64,000 bases of DNA, taken from Sphaerolaimus hirsutus. Its lineage: Eukaryota > Nematoda > Chromadorea > Monhysterida > Sphaerolaimidae. How positions within the stretch are numbered: the first letter of the stretch is position 1; every line of letters begins with the position of its first letter. The notes under the pieces are model-generated. The model saw nothing but the letters and a program-made list of their open reading frames with translations, was not told the origin of the DNA and did no database searches. The stretch covers positions 11,931,147 to 11,995,146 of the forward strand of contig OZ038457.1 in NCBI GenBank assembly GCA_964036195.1. Reading direction: 5' to 3'. Below, one piece after another: positions 1-15,200 of the stretch. The translations under genes and the position numbers were made by a program.

Positions 1-182
1 TTTGGAGTTATTTTTGTGTCGCGCCAGGCGCTAACGCTTGTTTCTAGCGCCAAAGCAAGAAGCGCCATAGCGCTCTTGGCGCTATTTTGCTCTGGGGCCA
101 TTGGCGCTTGGCGCCTGAGGTCTAAAAAGCACCATGGCGCTTTTGGCTTGGCGTTAAAGTCCTGGCGCTTTTTACATCACTA
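1..182. mobile_element. GCGCCA-block hAT-type element, right end only
   Basis: Blocks of GGCGCTT/GCGCCA end in TTTTTACATCACTA at 182, the same terminus as the complete copies at 22509-23382 and 31968-32854. The left end is outside the window, so the 8-bp duplication (expected GTCAAGAC at 183-190) cannot be checked. Confidence 0.75.
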
Positions 183-220
183 GTCAAGACTTCGGGTCCC
201 ATTAGAACTATTCAGCTCAC

Positions 221-274
221 CTGGAGAGCCTTCAACAACCAAGCATCATCCGGAGACATGCTGTCCACACCAAC
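221..274 (-). CDS. LOXHD1: LOXHD1-like exon 35: PLAT 13 continued
   Basis: Exactly 18 codons (VGVDSMSPDDAWLLKALQ) between acceptor TTTTTCAG and donor GTGAGC, phase 0. It fits the GHDNSG...WHLK strand of a divergent PLAT. The gene must continue left of the window. Confidence 0.72.
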
Positions 275-3200
275 CTGAAAAATTTCAAGCAATTGAGAGT
301 GATGCGAAGACAGAACTTGCAAAGGCTGTATTTTATCAAATTCTTTGCTTATGATGCTAATCAAATCAGTTATCAAATGTCAAATAATCAATGGCTATGG
401 GAGAATTAGATGTCAGAGCACTTGCAAGTTACATTTTGTGCTGTGAGCTGGTTCTGATGTTTACCACTGGGGCACTATTTGCCTACGCGTACATGGCCGC
501 ATCAAAGGCAGACTTTGGAGATACAATATGGTTACCTGAGTTGTCAAAATTAAGATAGCTGCAGTATCCGAAAATAACGTTATTTAACTACAGCAATAAT
601 TACAGTATTCCAACATACGATCTTGTTAATCACCCACTTAACTAAACTGTACGGTAATATGGAAGTTCAGTACACAGTTGTCAAGTGTTGGTAATTATTT
701 CGTATCTTTCGGTCAGGTCTTTTATGCAATAAAGTATTATATCACCTACAATAAAATTCAGATTCAGCTACTGATACCAGGTTAAACTGATACTAATTAG
801 ACAACTAATTGTGCTTCCTCAAATATAAAATCCAAAAGTTAAACAAAATAGAGTTTTTCACAGCATTGAAGTAGTTAAAGACTTTGAGATTCAGTTTCCC
901 AAGTGTAAAATATTTTGCAACACCGATGGTTACCAATTGGAACAGTTGTGCTTGTACACTACATGAGCATTATCTTGTTTTTCTATGGTAAGCTTTATGC
1001 ATATATTTACAATTCTTTCACTAAACTCAATAATACATTGATTAGGTAGGTAGAATATGACAATTTGCAGGCATTTCACAGCAACATCTAGTGCTTGTAC
1101 TACCAGCCATTTTATGCAAACTGTGCCTAATTGCTGTTGGTGCCGGTGCCAGTATTGTATTGCTTTTGTCTGGCAATACATCATCAGATGCAACACTCAT
1201 CTTTGTTTTAGTGGCAGGAGTGACAACATTGCATGGTTTTCTTTTTGTCTTTGAAGGAGACCGTACATGGAGAGTGGTTCAATCTCAGCATAGATTTGAT
1301 ATTAATGACGCAGTGCAAAGAGACAAAAACAGTATGCACAGCGAGAAGACCACACAGACAAAACTGGTAGAACTGAATGCAGAGCAGTTGCCAACTGTAC
1401 CAGAGGAAACCGTACTGAGCGATCACCGGCAAAATAACAGTGATTGTGTGATAGAGGATGTTGGATAAGTGGTGGTAATATTATTTTCCTTTCATTGATT
1501 TGTTTAAGTTAAAACTGATGCCATGCAAATGGAACACAAAAACCTAAATCTGTGCTGTCTCCATAGGTGATCATCTCTAAATATTTACAATGAAAAACTC
1601 ACTTCAACTGCAGCCAACTTTTTAATCTCAATCCCAGTTGCTTCAAATGTATCAACTGCACGAGGAACAAATGCCCCAACAGCATGGTCCTTGTCAAAAG
1701 CAAGTCGCATTCTGTTTGTATGTTGTTTATTAGCCCCAATTAAGCGAACCCAGACTGGAGCAGATGTGCCTGCCTGCTTGTCATCCCCAGTTGTTATGGT
1801 TAGAATGTAATCGATGTGCCCACTGGTGTCTGAGTAAATGAGTTTGTTGGTGTACAGTGATGCCTTCGTTTTGGTGATGTGCACAAGTCTCATGACAAAC
1901 CCTCTTGATAAAAGGACCTACCGTATTTCCTCAAAATACCCCCCGGGCCTAATTGTTTCATAGTGTCCCGAGAGGGGGGGGGGGTTAAACGAGGGGGAGG
2001 GGTATTTCGAGGGGGGTGATTATTTCGCCAGAAATTTTTTGAAATCCTAGTACAAAATCGTTGCTTGTGATGTGCGCTGGGGTAGAAAAATGCATCAATA
2101 ACTGACATGCATAGACAGTGTTTATACCATCTCCATACTAATATTAGTCCTGTAGACTAATATTAGTATGGAGATGGTATAAACACTGTTCTAACGTGAT
2201 TCCGACATTGTTTTAACGTGTGTTCTGCACTACGCTGAACACAAATTGCAGTATTTGTCATGTACGTTCTCTTTACACTCATTCTGGGGGAGGGTATTTC
2301 GAGGGGGGTGATTGTTTCATAGTGGTCTCGAGAGGGGGGGGGTCAAACGAGGGGGGGATATTTCGAGGGGGGGCATTTCGAGGAAATATGGTACCTTAAA
2401 ATAAATAATACCTTTTATGCAATGGATCACACCAACCTAATTGACTATCACCATGTTTTGGCTCTGGCACAGCAGTCCCTGAAAGAAGACCCCTTGTGGA
2501 CTTTCTTGGTGCTGCAGAGCCCACCTGCTCTGGTTCAGCATAGTCCTTTTCGAACAGGGTTCGCTTGAGAGCACCATCATCCTTGTCCTTGGCCAGCCAG
2601 CGTTCACATGGAAATGTATAGCTGCTGCCAGTTGCACTGTCAGTGATGGTGATGTGGTCAAGGAACCAATTGGACCTGTGGGGATGAACAAATGGAGATA
2701 TTTCCCAGGAAAATTTTAAAACTAGGTATTTATATTCTTCATAAATGTGCACCGAGAAGTTCCACGTTGAATTACACAACCTTAAACCAGGACATTTTTA
2801 CAATAAAGAAACCCATTATTATCGCATTGTAACCATGCATTAGGTTTAAAAAACACTTCTCCAACACACATAAAAGCAGAGTCATCATGCTCTATGTCAA
2901 CTTTGTACAACTTGCCCAAGTCTCCCACTTCCATGTGAAATACATCAACATGATTTCTTTCAAATTTGTCCCTGTGTGTACTAGATTCCTTTAACTGGCG
3001 ATGCCCACTGTCTCCATTTTCACCATAGATTGTCAGAAACACATTGGCATCCGTCCCAGCACGCCACAAATCACCAGTGTGCACTGATACTTCATAGGTT
3101 TTCACTGCCAAAGTTGTGAATGGGATATTCAGATGAGCTTGTTTTTACTTGGTCTGTTTAGAAGGTATTGGGCATTTTCCGCAAAAACAACAGGGACAAA

Positions 3201-6200
3201 GTGAATGAATTGAGTGGCAGTGTATAGATAGTTATGGTATTTTTCTATATTTTCATTCAAACAACGTAGGCTTTCTGTGCATGTAGACTCAGCGTGCATG
3301 CATAGTACTATGATCAAAATCATTCGAGAAATTGTTTAGCATCTCCCTAAAAACAACCCATTTGTAGTTTAACATCCATACCTGCAGCTTTGAATGATAA
3401 GAAGATCAACTTAGCTTTCTGAAAATGCACTGTGGAACATTCCGAACAGATAAGTAAATAAAAATTTTAAATGTATCACAAAAATTATTATCTCATTCTA
3501 CCTTCTCACACCATGCATTCCACCTCAATTTTTTTATAGATCAGAAGGCATGCTTTACCGAGAATGTTACCATATTTTGAATGAATTTAGCCACACAGTA
3601 AATTATGCTTCAATGACAGTGAAGGAAATATAATGTAATGAGAGGAAATGTCTGTTTCTCTTTTCAGGTGGAGTGTGGTTACACTCAAATACACAGAAAA
3701 AGCACCCAGATGGCTAGACGTGCACAACAGTTTAACATATGTCTATGCCCCAGGAAACCCACATTGCACATCAGACACAGGCATCTGCTTGTCACCCTTA
3801 CTGGAGCCCACATCAGCCATCTTTATAGCCTCACTGGGCACCAGATCCCTGACTATGGCTTTGTCATCCTCATCAACAGCCAGCCATCTATCACAGTTGA
3901 AAACATGCTGAAGTGTCTGTTGGCCAACCAGTCGACGCACCAGAACTTTGGCAAGGTGCCAGCCTGCTCCAGCGCCACTTCCATCATGCCCAATGCGCAG
4001 CTTTGTTAGTTGCTCACCCACATCTTCCAGCTGAATGGAGGAAAAGAGTTGGTGGAATTGTGTGTTGATGTGGCCACAGAAGCTAGATTTCATAGTTCCA
4101 ATTTGAAAACTTGTTCCAAAGCTGAATGGTGATGCAAAAGCAGATTTACGCTTGCACCATTCCTTAATTGACCACTTAGACTCAGCGCACTAGTATTAAG
4201 ATGCAATTATTCTTTTACAGATATGATCAGTCATATACTGTTGTTTAAGGAGATCGACAAGATTTTGATCAAATTTTCAAATTGAAACCATGAAAACTAG
4301 CTTGTGTTGCAATTGCATTGGCGCCATTGCAATATATGTCAATAATGTTATTTCATTTTTAATATCTCAGGTCTCAGCATTTCAGTCAGGTAGGTGAGAA
4401 GTGTACAATAGAACACACCAGAAATGGAAAGAGTGAAAATGCATAAAAGTTAATAGGCGTAAATAGGCATATTTACTTCTAACACATAAAAGCATGCATC
4501 AATGCCACTAATCAGGAGTAATCTGTTTATTTCGCACTAGCATATTAGAAATAACAGTAGCAGGAGAGTGGATAGAGCAGAGCTAGATAAATGGCAGACA
4601 CCATGCAAACAAAGATACAAGACCAAGTTCCCAACCCCACAACCTCCACAACAAATTTGTCCACACAGTTCCTCTCAAAAAGCTTTTTCCTTCTAGCCTT
4701 GATGGGGCACAATGACACCTGACCTGTACACCTGTTGTTGGTGCCAAAAAGGGCCACAAAAACATCTGCATCTGTCCCAGCACCACGTATGTCACTTGTG
4801 TGAACTTCAAACTCATATGGTATACCTGATGTTAAGGGAAATGTTTGTATGTTAAAAAGTGAGATCTCACCTTTGGACAACAGAACACCACATTAGAAGA
4901 TTGGTTAACACAGATGGACACATGCATAGACAAAAAAGTAATCAGGGGGTTAACCACCAATAAAAGACCACACATCACTAACGTGCTTCATACTGCTCTG
5001 TGGCCATCTTGGATGGCAATATTTCTCTTTTTATTTCACCATCATCCTTGTTCTTAGCCAACCAACGGCCACAGGGGAAAAACCATTTCCTACCCATACT
5101 TGGGCAGTCAACAGTTACTGATGACAGGAACCAGGCTGCTCCGAAGCCAGAATCATCATGCTCAATACTACATTTCAGAAGGGTTTGAGTGTTACACTGA
5201 CTTTTTGATTGTTAAAAAAATAGTGCTGTTTGGTATAATGGGCCCCACTGGCTAGTTGACATCGCAAATTTTTGTCAACTGAAGCCAACTAATGTCAACT
5301 AAATAACACAAAAAATATTTGAAAGCACCACACTTAACAGAAACAATAAAAGTTCAGTGTCACTATATAAAATAAACTATGCCCTATCACATAGAAAAGT
5401 TAACCAAAATTTAGTTGACATGAATTCAGTTGACATCCAGCTAGTGGAGGCCCAATTGTGAAATACCAACTCACATTATTTTCTTCAAGTCACCGACACA
5501 TGCAGTCTCAATATCAAATGCATCAGTGTTGTTTGTCTCAAATTTGTCACTGTGCAGTTTGCTCGTTTTTAGCTGTACTTTGCCAGAGTCCACATCTGGC
5601 CCATACAAAGTGATGAACACATTTGCATCAGTGCCTGCCCCACGCTCTGACCCAGTCACAACCGAGATTGTGTAGGTGACGATTTGTGCTGCAATGTGCA
5701 ATCAATTACTTTATTTCGGTATTGGAATTATGGTTCATCAGTGCAAATACCATCGGCATGTGAATCCCAAAGGCACAAGGTTGCAAATATGAAAAATGTA
5801 AAGAAATTCAAAGGCTTTTTTTCTTGGGCATCGATTGTCACTCAAATATTGCCTGGGGCATGTGCTGACCGTGGCAAAATGGATGGATAAAGAAATACAG
5901 AGAATTGATAATTAGGCTCATATTCGCACATTTACTTACTTGCACTATTTTACTTTTCATGCACTATATTTATTTACCACGCAAAATATCAAAATATATT
6001 TCCTGCACAATTCCTGCACTATATTATTTATCCATGGAGAATATTTAATTAGGAAAGTGTTTTATAAGTTATCAAAACATTTATGTGGAATATTTAGGTT
6101 TAAAGGTCAAATAAGTTATTATTAGGTGTATTAACATGAAATTAGGCTCATTCAACTCGCCGTAATTTTCTGATCATTATTATATATACATTTACATGGT

Positions 6201-9200
6201 TTACTTGCAATTTGGGAAAGTCAAAACTTGTAAATATTTATGTGCTACGTATTTACTTAGGCCAACGTCCTAATAGAGAAATAGTGCCCTGTGTGCAACT
6301 AGCATTTACTGTACGTGTTTATCAAAGCCCTTCGCGTAGGTATAATTATATTAACCCTGCTCACTATTTATATTTATATTTACTTGACATTCACGGAAAT
6401 ACCCTGCTCAAATTATACCTAAGAATGTATTATAAACCCTGCTCAATTAATGTACCCATTTACCTCGAATAAGTCTCAATTTGCCAATTATGAAGTATAT
6501 GTTTCCAGGAAGTGATTACTATTATTGTGTTGAATATACTTTGTTCTATTTACGTCATTAGGAACATTTGTACTACTATTTATAACTTCCCAACCCTATT
6601 ATATTAGTCCCAATGTGCGTCAAGGTTTTCTGACAAATTGAACCAAATTAGTAAATCGGCCGAGTTTGCCGACTTCGCGCCTCTCAAGATTAATAGTTTT
6701 CTATTAGCCCAATTTGTACCTGGTATTTCTTTACCATAAGTATTTGAATGTATGCACGCTCAAAATAAGCCAACTGTTTCAACTAAATGTGTCTTATTAT
6801 TGCATTTATGTCTTATTTGTGCATTTGAATTTAGGAATTTACTGTAGCTATGTTTTATACATTATTTTCCGTGTCTTAGCTACTTTGGAAGTTTTTACTT
6901 CAGTCTGCGGACCCCAAGCTTCTGAACGAAAATAAGCTAGCGATAGAAACTTCAACTAGGAAGCTCGCTAGGCTTTGCGCTTTTATATTTGGCTGTATCT
7001 GATCAAATAAAGTACCTGAAACAATTTCGAACCCCTTTCAACACGCAACCACGAAATAAACTCAACTTGGCTGTCGACAAGTGGACGTTCGGCTACAACG
7101 GGAAATCAACCACTCTAAAGGCCGTTTCTCACTACGGTCTTGGAGTTGCCGGATTTGGTGGTAGAAGACGCTGACTTCGGTGGCTTCATCACATGGCGCA
7201 GCGAGCAGGGTGATTGCATGACATTGTGCTATCACCAAGCCGGAACGGACATTGTGCGGCAGTTGGCAGAACTTCAAAAGTCCTGCTGAACATCAATTGG
7301 CCTTGGCTGAGCGTTGGCTGTTGATTTGCAGACAGCATTGTGCCAAAGTCACGGCACTCCTGTCTACATCCTGGGAGCGGTTCTACGCTCACGCGCGGAG
7401 GACACTGGAGTTCTGACAAGCCTGTCAGGATTTCAGGCAGCTTTCACCAGTGTTCTGGCAAGGTGCTAGACGCTGGGCGGCACCGGCATTTGACAAGGAG
7501 TCATTGTCGGACGGTGGTCAAACTTTCGCTGGACGCTCCTGGACATCTGGACGCCAGTGACCGCTCGCACGTCCTTCCTATGCCAAGGGAGGGTGACCTG
7601 ACGGAGACAGGATCGCCACAGAGCCACGCTAGTCAAAGGGCTGTTTTTTGGGCATTCGCGGAGGTCCCTCGCTCCACTGGGTAAGAGTGGACTCATACCT
7701 CGGAAGTGCAAAAGTAGGGGTATCAGTGTACAAAGGGCTGTAGCTGACAGAGGGCTGTAGCTGACAGAGAGTGGAGTTGAAAACCAAGTATTAGGATACT
7801 TGGTAGCGTGTAGGGGCTTTGCGGAGCTCCCATCAAATATACACGCTGTGCCTGCTCGGTACCATCAGATCAGACAGCACAAAAGTGCCAGAATTCTGCA
7901 TTGCACAGGCGCAATTGCAGAGCAGTGTACAGAGCACTGCCCAGAATCAGAAAGTGCACCAGAGTGCACAGAAACGTGTCACAGGCGACACGGCAAGCGC
8001 AGCACTGCGCACAGCGGCACAGGAGCCGCTCAGGAAAGCAAGTGGCCGGCGTGGTCACAAGGCACACAGGCGTGCCAGAAAGAGCGCCAGAGCGCTCAGA
8101 AAGAGTGTGTACGGACCCTCCTTGGGCGCACACTGCTGGGCAAATAAATTGTTTATTGTCCAGGTGGATTTGACCGGTGTGTTGAAGTCAACGCGTGTAA
8201 ACAATCACGTCAGGGGCTTTAGGAACACACCTGGTGCCAGTGCAGTAAAGGTCAACGCGTGAGAACACGTCAGAGGCCTGTAGGACTGCATTGGTATTGT
8301 GCGTGGCATAACAAATCCGTGGTGCACAGAGCACTACACAGAAAGACGCAGAGAAGCGTCACAGGTGTCACAGGAGACGCACTATAAAGAGAATCAGTGA
8401 AGGAAAATTCATCAGCAAAAATGGTTTCGCCAACGGGTCACATCAGAAAGACCCTGGGGCCAGCAAAGCACAGGGTGGAAAGTAGATTGGCAAGAGAATT
8501 TGCCAAATATGACCTGGAACTATTTGCGGAAGCATCAAAGGATGATAAGAGAACAGAGATGAGAAGAGTGATTGCATCTATCAAACAGGAGGGTGCAAAA
8601 TTGGAAAGTGCAATGACTGCAGTGAGAACTCAATTTGACGCATGGAGGGATATCGTCAAGGACATTGACGAACCCGACCAGATGGAACAAGAACAGAAGA
8701 TATACCAAGACTCATATGAGGAATATGCAAATATGTCAGACTTGGTGACACAGAAAGTTGTAGCCATGAATGTGTACATCGAAGAGTTGCAAGACATGAT
8801 CCAGCAACAGAGCGGAAATACCATGTATGAAGTCAATACAGCATTCATACAGCAGATGGCTGCCCAGATGGCTTTGACAGCTCAGGGAGCTGTTCAGGGA
8901 GCTAGTTCAAACAATGCAACCACAGCAAAAAGCGTCAAATTGCAAAAACTGGAAGTGGAACAGTTTACTGGGGAAATTGTCAAATTTCGATCATGGTGGC
9001 AAATGTTCGAATCCCACATACACAATCGGACAGATTTGGAGGACATTTCCAAGTTCTCATACTTGAGGAGCTTGCTGAAAGGCTCAGCATTTGGCATGAT
9101 CAGTGGATTGAGTGTGACCACAGAAAATTATGCACCCGCAATTGCAATGCTCAAGAAAAGATATGACCAGCCAGTTGTGGTCAGAAACATGCTGATGAGT

Positions 9201-12200
9201 AATATCATGAAGCTGCGACAGGCCAGGAATACCTGTCAGGATATGAGAATTTTGTTTGATGCAATTGAAAGGCTGCTCCAGCAGTTGGAGTCACTGGGTG
9301 AATCAGTGGAACATCCAATGCTGTTGAGCCAGCTGCAACAGAAAGTGCCACCCGAGGTTCTCAGAGAAATCCAGAAGGAACAGGGAACTGAGGAAGCCTT
9401 GACGGTGGAGATATTCAGAAAGTTGTTTGGCAAGCAGCTAGCGCTCAGTGAGGCTGTACAGCACGCACAGCAAACTGAGGCACCAGTTCAGCAATCGCGC
9501 CAGGGATTCGGGAATAATCCACGCGCACAGCAATTCAATAATCGATTCCAAGGCAATGGGACAGGGAGCATGTCTGTGATCCAGAATGGTCAGAGTGCAC
9601 CACAGGCTGGATTCATGAATCCTGGGAGGCCGTGTGTGTTCTGCAATGACACACAGCAATTACACTTTAATGATAAGTGTCCAAAGTTCAAAACTGCCAG
9701 AGAAAGGAGAGTGATTTTGTCAAAGGCAGAGCGATGCCTGAGATGCCTGCAAAAAGGGCATTACATGAATCAATGTCAATTTACGAGAAGTTGCTTCTAT
9801 TGCAAGTCCAATAGGCACCACACTGCGGTGTGCCCAGAGAAATTTGGTGACAATAGCAATGGAAACGCTGGACGGCAAATTCCAGCATTCAGAGCAAATG
9901 GTCAACAGAATGGCCAACAGTCAGCAAACAATGGCAGAAAGTCTGTGCCGACGGCCGGTCGACAAGCACAGAGCCAACAGAGAAAGGCCACAGTGAATTG
10001 TGTCACTGTGGAAGAAGCTGGACCAGAAATGGTGGAGACAGAAACCATATCCAGCACAGTGGTTACAGAACCAAATACAAAGCAACAGAATACGTCAGTG
10101 AACCTGTCAGTAAACAGGAATATGTCAATGTTGATGACAGCCAGAACCGTGATTGAGGCTTCAGAAATGGATACAGAGATGGAGCCAGAACAGCCACCAC
10201 TACAGATTCAAGCGTTCCTGGACACAGGATCCCAGGGAACGTACATGTCAGAGAAAGTGGCCAAGAAACTCAATTTGAAGAGTACAGGTGAACACCACAT
10301 CCAGGTGTACACATTCGGAAATGAAAAGCCGCACTATAAAGTAGTACAGCAAGTGGAATTCAGAATGCGGCTCAGAAATGGCCAGAAAGTTGATATGGTG
10401 GCTGATGTGGTCCCGACGTTGACCACAGAACAAGTCAAAGTGCCTGTGTCAGAACAGGACGAAAACTACCTGCAGAAATACTTCCCGGATGAGAGTTATT
10501 TTGCAGACAGAATTCCCAAAGAAAAAGGGACAGAGTGCAAGTTCAAGCCAGACATTATAGTGGGCTTGAATTATTTCTGGGACTTGATGTCCAGAAACAC
10601 CAGCACCACCAGACTTCCGTCAGGATTGTATGTCATTCCATCAGAATTGGGATTGCTGATGGGAGGTGGGCAGCTGACAAGCAACAGAAATCAATGGACC
10701 ACGGATGGTGCATATCCGGTGGTGGTCAACACAATTGTGCATCAAATTCAGAGAGAAAAGTGGTACGAGGAAGCACCGTTGTCAATTGCTCCTGTACCAA
10801 ATGTCAAAGACATGGATAGACTGGATACCATTGGCATAATGGACCAGCCAGACCTCGTCGAGGATGATGAGGCCATAAAGCAATTCAATGAGAGTGTACA
10901 GAGAAACCCAGATGGACGGTACTCTGTAAAGTTCATGTACAAGCCAAATTTGCATGAACTACCAGACAACAAAGCAATGGCGTTCAAAAGGTTCAGATAC
11001 CTCACCAACAGGCTCAAGAGAGACCCAGAATTACTGGAGAAAATTCAGGCAATCATGAAAGCGCAAGAGGAGCAAGGAGTGATTGAAAAAGTTCAAGAGG
11101 ATATTATGGATGGCAGAAAGTTCCATATTTTGCCTCATCAACCAGTGATAACGCCAGAGAAAACTACCACAAAGGTCAGAGAGGTATATGATGCCTCAGC
11201 GAAACCACCAGGCATGCCAAGCTTGAATGAGTGCATGTACCGCGGTCCAGTTATACTACCACAGCTGGTAGGGATGCTGATGCGATTCCGATTGCATGGA
11301 ATTGCACTGGTCGCAGACATAGAGAAAGCGTTTCTGCAGATTAGTCTGCAGGACAGTGACAGAGATGTGACAAGATTTCTGTGGTACAAGGATCCCACGA
11401 AACCATCTATGGAGGACAACATTCAGATTTACAGATTTGCCAGAGTACCATTTGGTATAATCTGCAGCCCAGCGCTGCTGGCGCTGACAGTCAGATACCA
11501 CCTGAATCAAGCTGGCACAGAAAATGCAAAATTGATCGATGAAAATCTGTATGTGGATAATTTGATCCTCAGTGTGGACACAGAGCAGAAAGCAATCGAA
11601 TTGTACCAGGAATCCAAAGTGCTGTTCACAGAGGCACAGATGAATCTGAGAGAATGGAACAGCAACAATAAGAACTTTACTTGGCAATTGGCAGAGTCAG
11701 ATGTAGCCAAGGAAATTGTCACAACAGTCCTAGGAATGAAATGGGACACAGAAAGCGACCAGATGTGGCTGAAAACGCCAAAGACAGTCCAGCAATCACA
11801 ATTATCAGAAACTGACCAGAAAATCAAACTTCCCACGAAAAGGACAGTTGCGAAGGTGACTGCGGGATGTTTTGATCCAATGGGACTCGTCAGTCCTGTC
11901 CTACTGCCAGCAAAGAGATTTTTGCAGATGTTATGGCATTCAGGACCAAGTGCCAAAGAGTGGGATACTCCCCTGTCTGAGGAACAGACAGCAATTTGGC
12001 AGCAAATTGGAGACAGAATTGCTCAAAGTTGGACAGATCAAGTTCAACAGAAATTTGAATTATCAGAGTGGTGCAGATGCACAACTGCACATTTTCGTTG
12101 ATGCCTCAGCAATGGCATACAGCGCAGCGGCATACATATGCCAGAAAACAGAGAATGACAGCGGTACGTCAAGCCTGCTGTACTCTAGATTGAGACTCGC

Positions 12201-15200
12201 TCCAAAGAAACCAGAAGTGACAATTCCACGGCTGGAATTGTTAGCAATGTTGATCGGCAGCAGAATGTCAAAGTTTATTCACAAAGAGCTCAAGGATGTC
12301 AAATTCAGTCAAACAGTTGTATGGTCAGATTCAACCTGTTGTCTGAAGTGGCTAACAACAGCGAAGCCACTGGCATGTTTTGTCAAGAACAGATTGGATG
12401 AAATCAGGAAAATTCAGAGTGAGACAGAGAACATGCACATCAGACACATCGCAGGACTGGAGAACCCAGCTGACATGGCCACAAGAGGCATGAATATGTC
12501 AGAGTTGGAAAGCAGTAACCTGTGGTAGAAGGGGCCAGAATGGCTAATGACTGGAGAGTGGCCAGAGCCGAAAGTGGAGCCAGTTACGCCAGAAGTAATG
12601 GCAGAAATCAAGAAAGAAGAGCTCAAGTTCCCAAAAGCCAGTCCAATTTACCTGGGCGCCACACAGCAAGTGGTCGGTGACCCAGATGCCAGCAATGTGC
12701 AAGCTGATGAAAGCAAGCAAAGCAACCCATTGGGAATTGAGATTCAGAGATTCTCATCACTGACAAAGTTACTGGATGCAACAGTATACGTGATGAGATT
12801 TGTGCGACAGATGCACAAAAAGCGCAGCAGAAATGACAGTCAGAATGGATTGTCAGAAATCATGGAAAGTATCTGTGGTACAATGAAACCACAAGGAATT
12901 ATCAGTATTGAAGAGAGAGAGATTGCGTTGAAATATTGGATCAAAGTGACGCAACAGAATCATTACAAAGGAGTGGCAGAGATTCTGGCAACAGGCCACA
13001 GCAAAGGCAGCCAGAATGGCAAGAAGACAGCTGCAGACCAGCAGTTGATCAAATGACTCAATGTGCAAATGCATCAGGATGGAATCCTGAAATGCCACGG
13101 CAGAATGGAGTATACAGACCCACAGGAGGTCACAGTGCCACTCATACTGTTGCCAGCAACGGCTACAGTGACTCAGATGATCGTCAGAGACCAGCATGAG
13201 AAATTGATGCACGCAGGAGTGCAACATACATTGGCAGCGATCAGACAAGAGTACTGGATTACACAAGGTAGACGAGTGATCTACAATGTGACGAGAACCT
13301 GCCCAACCTGTAAGAAATTGGGAGCGAAGCCGTACCAGCTTCCACCAATGCCAGATTTACCAGAAACCAGAGTTCAGAGAGCCAGACCGTTCCAGTACAC
13401 GGGCTTGGATTATTTGGGACCAGTTTGGTACAAAGTAGACAAAGATCACAGGAAAATGTGGATCTGTTTGTTCACATGTATGGTGACACGTGCCGTTCAC
13501 CTGGAAAGTGTGCTGGACATGACAGCACAGGAATTCCTGAATGCAGTCAGGAGATTCATCGCCAGGCGTGGAAAGCCTGAGGCAGTGATTTCAGACAATG
13601 CGACGCAATTCAAATTGACAGAGAAAGTGCTCAGCACAAGCACTGACAAGGCCATCAATACTGGAAAGGAATGGTCAGAAATGGTCAAAAGTGGAGCAGT
13701 ACAGACTTACTGCTCACAGCAACAAATCCAGTGGAACATGACTACTCCTATGGCACCATGGCAGGGAGGAGTCTATGAGAGAATGGTGGGCATCACCAAG
13801 AAACATTTCAAGGCAGCTGTAGGGCACAGAATGTTAACCCTACACGAATTGTTGACACTTCTGCCAGAAGTAGAAGCAGTGATCAACAGCAGGCCAATCT
13901 CTTACATCTATGGAGATGTGAAGAGCCTCAGAGTGCTGACGCCAAAAGACTTCCTGACAGGGGAAGGTCAGATTGGAGCACCACAGTTTGACGCAGACAA
14001 AGATGAAGAATTTGTGCCCAGAATGGATAACGCAGCGAAACTGCAGAAATATTGGGAGACAACCCAGCAAACTCTGGATAAGTTCTGGGACCTGTGGCAT
14101 CAAGAGTACATTCCGAGCTTGAGGGAAAGAACTCAGGTGATGCACAAACATGGCAGATTGACAGCGACTCAAGGACCCAAAGTGAATGAAGTTGTGCTGA
14201 TTTATGAAGAAAACATGCCCAGAGGTGCATGGAGAATGGGTCGCATCGAGCAGTTAGAGCCCAGCAAAGATGGACAGATTCACTCAGCAAAAGTCAGAAC
14301 TGCCAACAGAAATGTGGTCAGCAGACCACTCAATCAATTGTATCCACTGGAAATCAATTCAAAGACAATGGATATCCCAGAGACAGCGGTGACAGTCAAA
14401 GTGGATTTACTGGACCCAGCAATTGTCCAGAAACATGTCAGAAATCAGAGCTCGAACAGAGACTCTGTACCAAACCCTGCTCAAAATCCTGCTCAGAGGA
14501 ACTCAGCATCGGATAGAGTCCTGAGAAGTGCAACAGGGAAAGCCACAGCAACCACCAGCAGTCTGGTGATTGGAATGCTGTGCATGGTATTGATGCTGAC
14601 AGGCATGTCAGAGTCAGCAACGCTGAGAAAAGCTGGCAAAACTTACAGCGAAGTATTTTCCAGAACATACGTTCTAGAAACCTCGACAGTAAGGCCACCA
14701 TCATTGGCAGCGCATCATGGATTGCCGCCTTTGCCTTCAGAATGGCCACCAAAATCTGTCAGAGAAATGCAGACTTATGAGAGATTCAAGGATGCAATCA
14801 AGGATCATCCTGTGGAACAAGTGATCAGCTCACAAAGCCAGAAGTATCAGATTTGCACCAGTGGAAGACATGGACATGCGCTTACAGTTCCTGAAGAAGT
14901 GCAGTGCCATATCCCACCAAGGAATTTTGTCAAGGCAATGAAAGTTACACTTTACGCACAGAGACAGATTCCACAGAAAGAAAAAGCATATAGATGCTAC
15001 ATCAGAATCAAAGAGATCATCACACATACCAGTTTCTGGGGAGCGAAAGGCATTACAGGCAATTTTGAGAAATACCAGCAAGTTGGCGTGGTAGCCTGTA
15101 ACTATGCAAGAATTCACAAGATGTTCAGAGGAACACCTTTGGTGGAAATGGAGCCCAGAGTGTGGACAACCAATCAAACCTTGAATGTGGAATATTCATG

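Noticed and set aside
5940-6472. Short open frames within the LTR, repeated in the other LTR
   Set aside because: AT-rich chance frames duplicated because the LTRs are copies.
7340-8262. Overlapping open frames in the retroelement leader
   Set aside because: No family features; the Gag-type sequence starts only after 8390.
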